Source of the DNA: Eleusine coracana subsp. coracana | Lineage: Eukaryota > Streptophyta > Magnoliopsida > Poales > Poaceae | NCBI GenBank assembly: GCA_032690845.1 | Contig: CM064432.1 | Coordinates: forward strand, 56,852,071 to 56,916,070 | DNA length: 64,000 bases | Direction: 5' to 3' | In this document: positions 35,346 to 46,049 of the stretch, one piece after another | Layout of the letters: the number at the start of each line of letters is the position of its first letter | Numbering within the stretch: the first letter of the stretch is position 1 | Program-made: the position numbers and the translations under genes | Notes under the pieces: generated by a model | Database searches by the model: none | Told to the model about the DNA's origin: nothing | Seen by the model: only the letters and a program-made list of their open reading frames with translations

Positions 35346-35999
35346 GGTGGCCGATTGCTTTGGTCCGTCACCTCGACGCGAGAGCTGGGAACGCAGGAAT
35401 CAGAATCCTGCCTAGTGCCTAGAAGCAAAGAAAGAAGAAAAAAAAAACTTGATCAGTCAGGGCAGAATCCATCCATGGCAGGCAGGACGCGCTCTAGCGC
35501 AATATGGGGCATGAGGGTTCAGAAAAATTGAAAGCGAACTGCTATCAAACACCCGAACCAAAAGGCACACGAACCCGCTCAAACCAAAAGACACATGAAT
35601 CCGCAACGAACTGGTTTCATCGGAACAACCACTACAGCAGGATATCAAGATTGGAATCCATCCGGCGCTTACTCACTAGATCTGATGAAAAAAACTGACG
35701 AACCTCGGAGACTGGGAGCCTACCTGGTGCCACCGGAAAAGGCCGCTTTGCCCTAGATGCTCGGCGTTGACGCAGTGTGTATGAAGGGCCGGGGCCGCTC
35801 GGCGGCGGGGCGTCGCCACTCGACGCACAAGGAACGGGAGTCGAGGAGGTCGGGGGACTGGGTGGAGACTGGAGGCGGCGGCGTCGGGGCTGGGGTGACG
35901 AGGTTGGCGGTGCGGGATTGTGGCCCGAGTTTGGCTTTGGCCTTTGGGCTTGTTCGGCTGGGAGGCAATTGATTACCAACAGTCATTAGTGAGATATTC

Positions 36000-36687
36000 T
36001 TCTTATCAATATTTTTAATAAAATGTTTAAAATTTTCCTAAGTATGCCACATCACTCGCTTTAAATTGCCAAACTAGACCAATCTGATTGCCAAACTACA
36101 CCAATCTGATTGCCAAACTAGACCAATCTGTGAGAAGAGGCACAAACTAAGCAATGTTGAGTAATTCATACATATAGTCACAAACTAAGTCAGAAATATT
36201 ATGATTAGAAGTAGTAAAACTACTAATTTATTCCTAAACATTAAGTGTTTAATTATTATAAACTATTATTTATCATTTATCAAGTGTCTTGTGTCAGGCA
36301 CTCGATAAATCTCTCTTTATTAAGAACCTTGGATAAGTCACTTAGCAAAAGCATGATTTGTTGAGTGTCACGAGACAATCCTTGCCAAACACCATTTTTG
36401 CTATGTGGCTAGCGTAGACGTTCTCGACAAAGTTTTGATGTCTGTCATGATCGTTAATAGAATTGGAGTTTACCAAGAGGCGAGAGTGGATACTCGGCGA
36501 AGTTTCGACGTTTGTTTTGCTGAGGAGTAACACAAATGACAGTCACATATCTTTTTTTATTGATAAAGCAGTGCACTTTTTGCTCATATGGGAGCTATGA
36601 TTTTACGTGCAATAGAACTCTTTATTATGGCAGCGGAGCTACATATGCTATTGTGGTGAGGATCTACCCATATTTATACAATTTTTT
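36000..36687. other. Intergenic, no gene seen
   Basis: Contains three tandem copies of a ~22 bp word (ATTGCCAAACTAGACCAATC) at about 36066-36131. Otherwise AT-rich and non-coding. Confidence 0.5.
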
Positions 36688-37436
36688 ATAATACGTTCTT
36701 AAACTATTTAAAAATACTCATATAAATCTGTGAATTTTTAAAGTAATCATTTAGATCCCTAACTATTCTTAAATAATCATTCAGGTTTACGAACTTTATA
36801 ATAACTCCTTAAGTTCATGATTTATTAATATTATGTCAATCAGATTTATAATGTCGTCATCCACCAGCTCTATCGTGTCGTCGTCGTTGCACAACCGGCA
36901 TCCACGCGGCATTGTCGAACCTCCACGATGACACCAGCTAGCACCACTTGCGCTCTGCCTGTTGTGGCCTTGCCCATCCATCTGATCTCGTTCTTTCCAT
37001 CGCGACCTCGTCTTCCCGACTTGTTACTTGTTAACCATAAAGATGACTTGTCCAATACTCGTGATGACATCTTACCTTCCGTACAAGGTGTCCTTTACAC
37101 GTGACACGTCGTCGTCGTCCTCGATGGGAGAGCGAGGCTATGACAGGCAGATGCACCTTCTATTATAGTTGGTATCATCTCGCCTATAGAGTGGTTGTAT
37201 AGTAGTGAACATCGCACGTAGAGAGTGGTTGGGCGGTGGCTTTGCGCTTGGAGAGGGGATGGGTAATGACGGTGAGGATCTAGTTGACACAAAATAAATA
37301 GTCATAAATATATGAGATTACTATAAAGTTTGTGAAGCTAAATGACTATCGAAGAATAGTTTAACAACCTAGATAGTCACTTTAAAGTTTATAAACTTAT
37401 ATAATAATTTTTAAATAGTTTAAGAACTATAACGTA
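36688..37436. mobile_element. Non-autonomous element with ~150 bp inverted repeats
   Basis: Left arm ATACGTTCTTAAACTATTT and the complement of the right arm (ATACGTTATAGTTCTTAAAC) match in order for about 150 bp. Both include TTTAAAG, AACTATTCTT and AAACTTTATA words. The centre (36850-37280) is GC-richer with no recognisable coding. Long arms and no transposase suggest a Mutator-like MITE or foldback element. Target duplication not determined. Confidence 0.7.
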
Positions 37437-38600
37437 TTTCACATTTTAGTATAATAAGTTTTACATTCAACATACATGCAACCCCCTCAGTTCATCATGC
37501 CCTCCCCCCTCCCACACACACACCCAAATCTGTAGCTCCGCCACTGGTGACAATATATGGCTTCCAACCGAACAAGGTCCCAAAAATGTTGTTCTTAAAT
37601 TTAGATGACGAACAGTTTGAAGTTTGAATCGACTTTGGGCTGAAATGGACCAAAACGATCCGGGTAGTCAGCCACGGCCCACTACCGGCCACATCGCGGC
37701 TTGTGTTGGTCAACGACAACACAAACACTGAATCCCCTTAAAAAAAACACACAAACACTGAAACACACTCCCATGTATTGTCAAAGAATTTGCATGTGTT
37801 CAACACCTACTCCTAGGGAAACCGATAAATTAATATAGTATTTTACAGTCCCATTACATATGACTTAGGAGTATGAAGTTACCGTGCGAGTCAAAATTCC
37901 CGGCGTTTTTTTTAAATAAAAGCAGAAGCCTTCTCGGCGCCCAAACGAAGCTATAGTTTCCTTAAAAAAACGAAGCTATAGCTGCATCCTCTGGTGTCAA
38001 CCCCCACGAAGGCTGAAACTTCAACCCTATTAAACACTTCTTTTTTGGAGTGTCCGCAAAACATGTGAATAATACACGCGGCTTATGTATCACACGCCCC
38101 AACTTGTACCCGTACGCCCAACGCCATTGCAGCGCATGTTAATCGATCCGCAGGAGCGCCGATCCGGTCGCAGTCTTGTGGCTAGCAACAAGCACGGAGA
38201 AAAATCAACGACCTTGCTTCTTCGTCCTATAGATGTGTGGAGCTGAACGCGATTCACCACGTAATCTGCCGCGGTGAAATCCCATTAAATAGTTGCTTAT
38301 TCATTGGGGTTGGTTGGAGAGCTGCACCGTTGGTGAAATTTCCGTATTCCGTTGTTAATTCAGTGCACGGCTTGCGTCCCCGTCGACGTCCATTCTGGTC
38401 TCCGCGTGATCGACTTCCATTCAGTTGTTAATTCAGCTGAGTTCTGCTCCTACATATACACCTGCAAACCGGCAAACATAGATGCGTGCAGAGAGGAGAG
38501 GGGACAGTGTGCGCGCGTAACTGCAGCCGCACCGTCCGCGCGCCGTAGCCAGCAGCTGCCGTGTTAGCTTCTGACCAACAACACAAACGAATCCACACAC
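37437..38600. promoter_or_regulatory. Intergenic and promoter region of the CER3-like gene
   Basis: No coding signal. A TATA-like ACATATACA lies at 38451-38459, about 145 bp before the start codon. It is followed by a leader with GAGAGGAGAGG. Confidence 0.45.
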
Positions 38601-41600
38601 ATGGGATCAGCAGCAGCTCCACTGGCTTCTTGGCCATGGGAGAACCTGGGCTCCTACAAGGCATGAATGCGCTGATTTTGCAGCTTGCGTTTTCTTGATC
38701 TTTTGCGCGGTTCTCTGACGAAGATTCCTTTGGTTGTTGCAGTACCTGCTGTACGGACCTATGCTCGCCAAGGCCGTGGCGTCGAGAGCATGGGAGACCG
38801 GCAGCCCGGACCACTGGTGCTTCCACCTCCTCCTCCTGTTCGGCCTCCGGGCGCTCACGTACCACGCCTGGGCCATGTTCAGCAACATGTTCTTTCTCAA
38901 CCGTCGCCGCCTGATCGTCCGTGACGGCGCCGACTTCGAGCAGATTGACAAGGAGCGGCACTGGTACGTCGCGAGAGCTGCACTGCCATGGACTTCAATT
39001 CGCCAGTTCTAATGCCTAAATAATGTGCAGGGACAACTTCCTCATCCTGCAGTTCTGGATGGCGGCCACGGCCACGTACGCCTTCCCTTCCCTGAGACAC
39101 CTCCCGCTCTGGGACGCGAGAGGCGTGGCCATGGCGATCCTGTTCCACGTCATTGTCACGGAGCCACTCTTCTACCTCCTGCACAGGGCCTTCCACAGAG
39201 GTCACCTCTTCTCCAACTACCACGCGCTCCACCACTCCGTCAAGGTGCTCCATCCTCCAACGCCCGGGTACGCGACGCCGCTGGAGCACCTGGCGACGGG
39301 CGGGCTCATGGCGGTGCCCGTCGCGGCCGCCTGCGCGGCGGGGCTCGGCTCGGCCGGGCTGCTGTTCGGCTACACGCTGGCGTTCGACTTCCTCAGGGCG
39401 ATGGGGCACTGCAACGTCGAGGTGTTCCCCGGCGGCCTCTTCCGGGCCGTCCCCGCCGTCCGGTACCTCATCGGCACCCCAACGTAATTAACCACTCTTC
39501 AAAACTGTCAGAATCTGGTCACTTCTCAACCGTACTGCTAGTGGTTGCTTTCAAGAGCGAGAAAGAAAACAGAGGAAAACTGAAATCATGCAGGAATGGT
39601 GTGCGTAGTCGGTGGCACTTGGCAGTTCAGTAGTAGAATTGTTTCGGGGTTCTCTTTTGCACTCACGCATGATTAATGACGTGGATTGAACGTGCAGGTT
39701 GCGGATTAGAACTCTTTAGCTCAAGTGTCTCTCTGGAATGCGTACGAGCAGTGATCACTGGTAGTGGTTAGTAGGTAAACGAGTTTTTTCAGGTGCTTAG
39801 CTCCGAGTCAGATTCCTCTTGGTGATTACTTGCCCATTTAGCCGGAGATGGTGTTGCTATAGCATTTTTTTTTTTAGATAATGGGTGTTGCTATAGCATG
39901 CTATACACAGAGAGCAACCAAGCCGCTGCATGCTTCTCTGCACATGTTTCAGATGTAGAAGCCAGATAGAAATCGTGCTCTTATTTGTTTGCACTAAATT
40001 GCTAAGCGTATTCATTTTAAAGGCAGTGTTTGATATTTTGACACCTTTGTTTGCCTTGTTTTGACCAGGTATCATAGTATTCACCACATGGACAAGGACA
40101 CTAACTTCTGTCTGTTTATGCCACTGTTTGATGCGCTTGGAGGGACAATGAACAACAAGTCCTGGGAGCTGCAGAAGAAAATTAGCGAAGGTGCTCAGCC
40201 AGCACTTCAGTTTTCAAAAATATTACATCCTTTTAAAAGTGCATTAAATCATTTACTGCTCAGCCAGCACATTATTGATTTTAACAGATCTCATTACTGC
40301 ATCCTACCATGCTGTGTTTAAAATCTGAATGGTTGAAGCCAAATGTATAGTACCCACCCTAGATGAACCGCATTTAGTAATGTCATATTCATAAAAGAAT
40401 GCTAAATGATCAAGGTTGACAATAATCCATTTACAGGTGAAAAGTCAAACCTGCTAAACATTGGCCATAAAACTAGCTTTGATCAGCTTTTGGTTCTTTG
40501 TTTAGTTCATGTGCCTTTGTAGTATCTTTTTGTCTCATTTACGAGAGTTTTGTGGCTTCAATATTAGTCACGGCCTCAGGGGTCAAACCATATATGGAAG
40601 TGTTGTGCTACGAGTCCACAACTTTGTTTTATTATGAGGATCAAGGATGTCGGCATGAACAGCTTTGTATCTACCTTCTGGCTTAAGTATACTTGAGCTA
40701 TTGTTTCAGACTTTTCGGTGAAAGTTCACTACTTGACTGATCACACCAGCATTCTGTCAGATAGGAATTTCCTGAGGTAGTATTATGCTCGTACAGATGT
40801 CAAACAGAGATAAGCAACCAGAGAATTTACATTCCGCATTCCAAACGGGCTTTAATTTAGAAGTAGGTAGGTAGCCAGCAGATAGACATTAGACAAACAT
40901 GAAAGTGAAGGCTGACGCAATAGTTTTATTCTTATAACGAATATCCTTTTGAAAAATAAAAATAAAAATCAATCTTGAAGACATTTCCACCTAAAAACAT
41001 ACTGACCTTCTCATTTTTTTTTTAGTAGCGAGTCATCTGGCTCCAGTCAGCTGAAATACTAGATGGCGATCAACTATTGTCGTCGTCATCTTTTGAGCAT
41101 TAGCATTCAGTACCCACTTAAGTTGACAATATATCCTGCAATGCCACATAAACAGTCGTAACTTTCGTCACGAGGATTGTCTTTCCTAGTTAGTTATATT
41201 CCATTAGTCACTATCCTCTGCAAGTCTTCCTCCGTTACTTTAATTTATAATTTAGTTTGGTATGACCATGTAATAAGTTTTGGTCATTGACGCCGCCTTT
41301 TGTTCACTGCAAACTTCGGTGAAATTGTTCGGAAGAACAGTTGAATTCCATTGCATGTCTATTGTTTGATTAATAGAATGATTCGATGATGAAAGTTTCT
41401 TAGAGCATAAGGTAGGAATAATTGACAAAAAGGAGTTAACAGATGAGTTGTCTTGCTGGATTTTGGAACACGTGGATTCATGCCCAACCACATTACTGTG
41501 ACCATAAAATATTTTTTGATTCTGATAAATAAATCATAGAACTGGGTTCATCTGCTCATGGCCAACCACATCACTCTGACGATCATAACAAAAACTGTTT

Positions 41601-43228
41601 TTAATTTTCCATGGAACTGGGTTCATCTGAAAGTCTGCAACTGTATTATGCAATCACATCTGATCTGAACACGTTTCTTCTTCTGACTGTATATTTCAAT
41701 CGCACCACGTCAGGGGCCGACGACATCCCGGGTTTCGTGTTCCTGGTCCACGTGGTGGACGTGATCTCGTCCATGCACTCCCAGATGCTGAGCCGGAGCT
41801 ACGCCTCGCGGCCGTACTCCGCCACGCCGGCGACCGTGCTGCTTTGGCCCATCGCGTTGGCGTTCGTGCCAATACTCTGGGCACTGTCGAAGACCTTCGT
41901 CTACTCCTCCTACAAGCTCCGGGGCCGGCTGTTCCAGACCTGGCTCGTCCCCAGATACGGCTTCCAAGTACTATGTCCCATCGCAACTTTTTAAAATCTT
42001 TGTTACGGTTCAGGTGTTGTTGTTGCTGGGTTCTGATGATGTCTCTTGTCCTATGCTTTATTTTCCGTGTGTCTGCGGCGGTGCAGTACTTCCTGCCGTT
42101 CGCCCAAGACGGCATCAACAGGCAGATCGAGATGGCCATCCTGAGAGCCAACAAGATGGGCGTCAAAGTCATCAGCCTCGCTGCACTGAACAAGGTTTGG
42201 CCTCTCTCTCTCTCTCAATGGCGCATGCATGTAACAAGTGAGCTGTTGCGTTGACTTTCCCCCCGGCTCTTTGTTTTGCAGAACGAGGCGCTCAACGGCG
42301 GCGGCGCGCTGTTCGTGAAGCGGCACCCGGACCTGCGCGTGCGCGTGGTCCACGGAAACACTTTGACGGCGGCGGTGATCCTGCGGGAGATCCCCGAGGG
42401 CACGGCGGAGGTGTTCCTGACCGGCGCCACCTCCAAGCTCGGCCGCGCCATCGCGCTCTACCTCTGCAGGAAGAGAATCCGCGTCATGGTAAGCAATGCA
42501 GCATTAGCCGTGCGTGCAGCATGCCCGCGCGCACGACGACGACGACAGTGTCAGTGATGGACGAGGCTGAGCGAATTTGCTGGTGGTGGTGCAGATGCTG
42601 ACAGCGTCGGAGGACCGGTTCAAGAAGGTCCAGGAGGAGGCGCCCATGGAGGCCCAGCAGTACCTGGTCCGGGTCACGAAGTACCAGTCCGCGCAGCACT
42701 GCAAGGTGCGTCTCCAACATACTGAGGCTAGGCTCAGGTGAATCCATTTTTTGGGCCAGAATACTGATATTTTTATGTGAGGAACGTACGCAGACGTGGA
42801 TCGTGGGGAAGTGGCTGTCGCCGCGGGAGCAACGGGTGGCGCCGGCGGGCACGCACTTCCACCAGTTCGTGGTGCCGCCCATCATCCGCTTCCGCCGGGA
42901 CTGCACCTACGGCAAGCTCGCCGCCATGCGCCTCCCCGAGGACGTGCAGGGCCTCGGCACGTGCGAGGTTAGTCGCTAAACCGCCATAACCTTAACCACC
43001 GCCGTTATCTGTGTCGCTGAAGCACTGCACACGCCATAACCATGCCGCGCATGTGGTTTCTTTTTGATGCAGTACACGCTGGACCGTGGCGTCGTGCACG
43101 CGTGCCACGCGGGCGGCGTCGTGCACTTCCTGGAAGGGTACGCGCACCACGAGGTCGGCGCCATCGACGTCGACCGTATCGACGTCGTCTGGGAGGCCGC
43201 GCTGCGCCACGGCCTCACCCCCGCCTAA
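38601..43228 (+). CDS. CER3/WAX2/GL1-type wax biosynthesis protein (GL1-2-like)
   Basis: Ten exons: 38601-38660, 38743-38963, 39031-39483, 40069-40190, 41714-41967, 42087-42194, 42282-42488, 42595-42705, 42794-42967 and 43073-43228. They encode 621 residues, the family's usual length. The N-terminal half is a membrane-bound fatty-acid hydroxylase-type domain with histidine clusters HRAFH (145-149), HALHH (158-162) and HSIHH (247-251). The C-terminal half is the WAX2 domain (VHGNTLTAA, LTGATSKLGRAIALYLCRK, HACHAGGVVHFLEG). In Arabidopsis, CER3 works with CER1 in the ER to turn very-long-chain acyl-CoA into alkanes for cuticular wax; grass GL1 homologues affect leaf wax and anther cuticle. The sequence most resembles rice OsGL1-2 from memory. 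All introns are GT-AG except the first, AAG/GCATGA ... TTGCAG, a GC-AG intron. The frame is uninterrupted. Confidence 0.96.
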
Positions 43229-43929
43229 TCGGTCCATCGCCGGCGGCAGGCGCTGACTTTCTTAGTTATTGGATGCTTATTAAAAAAAATTCTTACATGA
43301 TTTCCCCCATCTCCTCATACCGCCTTGTCTAAAAAACAAGGAAAATAATAGAATGCCATTGGGTTAACTCGCAGGTTCCCATTAACCAAAACTGTCGTTT
43401 ATTTAATCGTACTATATCGGCGATCTCAATACTGCTAGCTGATATCCAGGAGTATACTATAGCTCCCTTTTCTCTGATTTCTCTATTAAGCATGTTAGTA
43501 GATACGGTAATAGAGTTGCCCATGTATTAGCTAGGCAAGTCTCGAGCACCACAACAACGGGTGTGTGGCATACTGCCCCGCTATGTGTTCAAGCCTTGCT
43601 AAATGAGGACCAGTCTGGTGGACTTGATTAATGAAATGGGTAACTTTGTCTCAAAGAAAAAACTACGTATTTTGAATTTCCTTTTAGCTGACTAAGTTGA
43701 TTTTTTTTTGTGTGTGTATAAACATTGAGCTTACCTGCACTACGCGTATCAGATAAGATGAGAAATTAGCCCATGTTTGTTTTGGTCCCAAGGTCAACAG
43801 AAAATGTTAACTCTGGCCCAACAATGCAAACAAGGCCCGAACAAGCTCAACTCGCAGCCCCGACCGCTGTTGGACTCGCTCGCTCCCTTCCCCGAGGACC
43901 AGTGGACCACACGCTTGCGCAGGTTTTCT
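43229..43929. other. Intergenic, 3' region of the wax gene
   Basis: Probable 3' UTR followed by non-coding DNA. 43770-43930 is GC-richer, with short open frames and no recognisable product. Confidence 0.45.
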
Positions 43930-44685
43930 CATACCTGGACCACCGACAACATCTCCAGTGCTCTCGCACCATTAGTTGCTCCCGTACTCTTACTATTAAT
44001 TTGTACTAGAAAAAATATATGAAAATTTTTTAAAAAAAATATTTAAATAGTTTATGTTAATATCTATCATTATGTAAAAGCATATATATAACGAATACTT
44101 GTGTAATGCACAATAAAAATGAGAAAATCAATTACAATAATTGCAGGTTACAACTATTCATTTTAGACCTATAACCCATTACTATTTAAATACTGATTTA
44201 TCTTTTTTCTTATTTATTGTACAAATACTTATTACATATATACTTTTACATGCTGACATATCCAAACATACTCTCTTTATATTAGAAAAGCAATTTATTT
44301 TGACTTAATATCAATTATCATCAAATGAGTTCGTTTTGGTTTAATAGCAAGTAAATGAGAAGAGTGACATAAAAAATAAGGGCAATGGAAGTCAAACCCA
44401 CCAACTCCAACTTAGACTTTGACACAGACAATCAATGGGACAAGCAAATGGTTATGAATAAAGTAGAACCAATACTCTATTTAATAGGGTAGATATAGAA
44501 AATATCCTTTTATTAATCTTTCTTTGGTATTTTAAATGATGTTCAAAATAAATTATTTTTTTAATATAGAGAGAGTATTTTTATTGAAAATTGTCATACG
44601 TTATTTCTAGTACAAATTAACGGTGAGAGTACGGGAGCACTTAACCCGGCGGGAGCATTGGAGATATTGCCCTGGACCACCTTCC
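43930..44685. repeat. Inverted repeat pair around an AT-rich core
   Basis: The complement of 43935-44011 matches 44603-44680: CTAGTACAAATTAA, GAGAGTACGGGAGCA-type and CTGGAGAT words in order, roughly 75-80 percent over about 70 bp. The core of about 590 bp is AT-rich and contains a Stowaway MITE at 44271-44575. The right arm lies about 225 bp before the next gene's start. It may be a decayed TIR element. Confidence 0.65.
44271..44575. mobile_element. Stowaway-like MITE (305 bp)
   Basis: Ends CTCTCTTTATATTAGAAAA and the complement of TTTTTTTAATATAGAGAGAG, flanked by TA at 44269-44270 and 44576-44577. Confidence 0.75.
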
Positions 44686-44906
44686 CCAACGGCACCGGTC
44701 GCCACGCGTCGGCGCCTCGCCGCCGGAAACATCCGGAACGCGACACGTCGAGCTCCACCTCCTCCAGCTCCTTCCCCTTCTAGACGATGTGCCGCTCTGC
44801 CACCGATCAGCCGAAGCAACGGACCCTCCAAAACCTTGTGACGAAGGAATCCCCGAAGCCGTAGAGAGATCAGCTTCCCCACCCAAAGCAGAGCCGGAAC
44901 GACCTA

Positions 44907-46049
44907 ATGAAGAAGGATCTGCTCGGCGTCCGGAAGAAGACGGCGGCGGCGAAGCGGCGGCGCAAGGTGGTGGCGCCCGCCAAGGCCGGCAGCGCTGGGC
45001 GGCTCGCGAAGGCTATCGCCGATTACCTAGCGTTCGATTCCTACATGTACGCGCCGCTGCTGTCCGATCCTCCCGTTCCTGCAGCAGCGTCGTCACAGCC
45101 CCCGGCAACGGCGGCGCCGTCCGCGGCGCCTCCTCCTGGTACGCGGTAGCCTTTAATTCCCCGTGCGCGCTGTAATTTCCTTTTCCGCCTGTCCTGATTG
45201 CGGTGCGGATTCCAGATGTTTACCGGGCGTGGGTTCTTGCTGTGTGGGCTGTTTGCTCAATGAATCTGCACAGAACGCGTCTGTAGAAATTCAATTGGGT
45301 ATAGAGGAATCAATGTTTTGATCATGAAACATAAATTTGTTAAAATTATTGAAGCAGGTGGTGCGATGAATTTCAACCAATGAAAAATCAAGAGGTAGGC
45401 GAATGAATTTGTTGGGTTTATGGTTTGGGGAGCCTTCATATCCTTAGATTGGTTAGCCACATTTTTTTTTCATGAATACACAGAGGAGCTGTGTATCTTT
45501 GTGGTCACTTCTAAACTGCACCACCCCACTCCGGACTGGGCTGTAAGGGGTTGAATTACAATAAGGTTGTGATCCTAAAGAAAAACAAACCGGGGTAAGG
45601 CCTGACCTAAGTCACATTATTTCCATGGACGTTCCTCAGTTTGTACTAGTATCATATCCTTCTTGAGATTGGGGAATCAGATTATTAATCAAGTAAATTT
45701 CACAAAATCACGTTTTATGGTCATACTTGCAGAAAACCACATGTCTGTTCGCTGATTTCAGTCGACCCCAAGGTTATTCACCAACACATAATACTATCTC
45801 ACTTGATATTTTGTTTAGCAACATAGTTGTATGCAGTTCACATGGCCTTGACTAGATATCGTCTATTTATTTGAACATAGGGCATCACCATGTAATTTTC
45901 TGTCTTTGGAAATGCTTCATTACCTATTAGTTTGAAATTCCTTATCATATATCGACTTCACGTTATTTTGTGTAAATGTTGCAGAGAAAGAAGCAGCTTT
46001 GGTGCAAAAGTACAGAGGTTCTTGGCGAGCTACCTTCACTGCCTGCTAG
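44907..46049 (+). CDS. Small basic plant protein of unknown function
   Basis: Exon 1 44907-45138, GT-AG intron, exon 2 45985-46049, giving 98 residues. The N-terminus is lysine/arginine-rich (RKKTAAAKRRRKVV, a possible nuclear signal). A hydrophobic conserved-looking core LAKAIADYLAFDSYMYAPLL follows, then an alanine/proline-rich linker. The exon is strongly GC-biased like real grass exons, and the splice phases match. An alternative ending uses 45985-46001 (17 bp) joined to 47455-47508. It also stays in frame and ends GVTDSDSGIVS (100 residues). I do not recognise the family and cannot tell which ending is used. No domain with a known function is visible. Confidence 0.55.
45455..45610 (-). 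mobile_element. Truncated LINE (L1-type) 3' end
   Basis: On minus, AAAGATACACAGCTCCTCTG precedes TGTATTCATG and an A-run (45463-45470 as T on plus). This is the common 3' end of grass L1 elements. It is 5'-truncated and lies inside the intron of the small gene. Confidence 0.5.

Noticed and set aside
36066..36131. Short spaced direct repeats considered as a CRISPR-like array
   Set aside because: This is a plant genome, and the copies are contiguous tandem repeats of about 22 bp without unique spacers.
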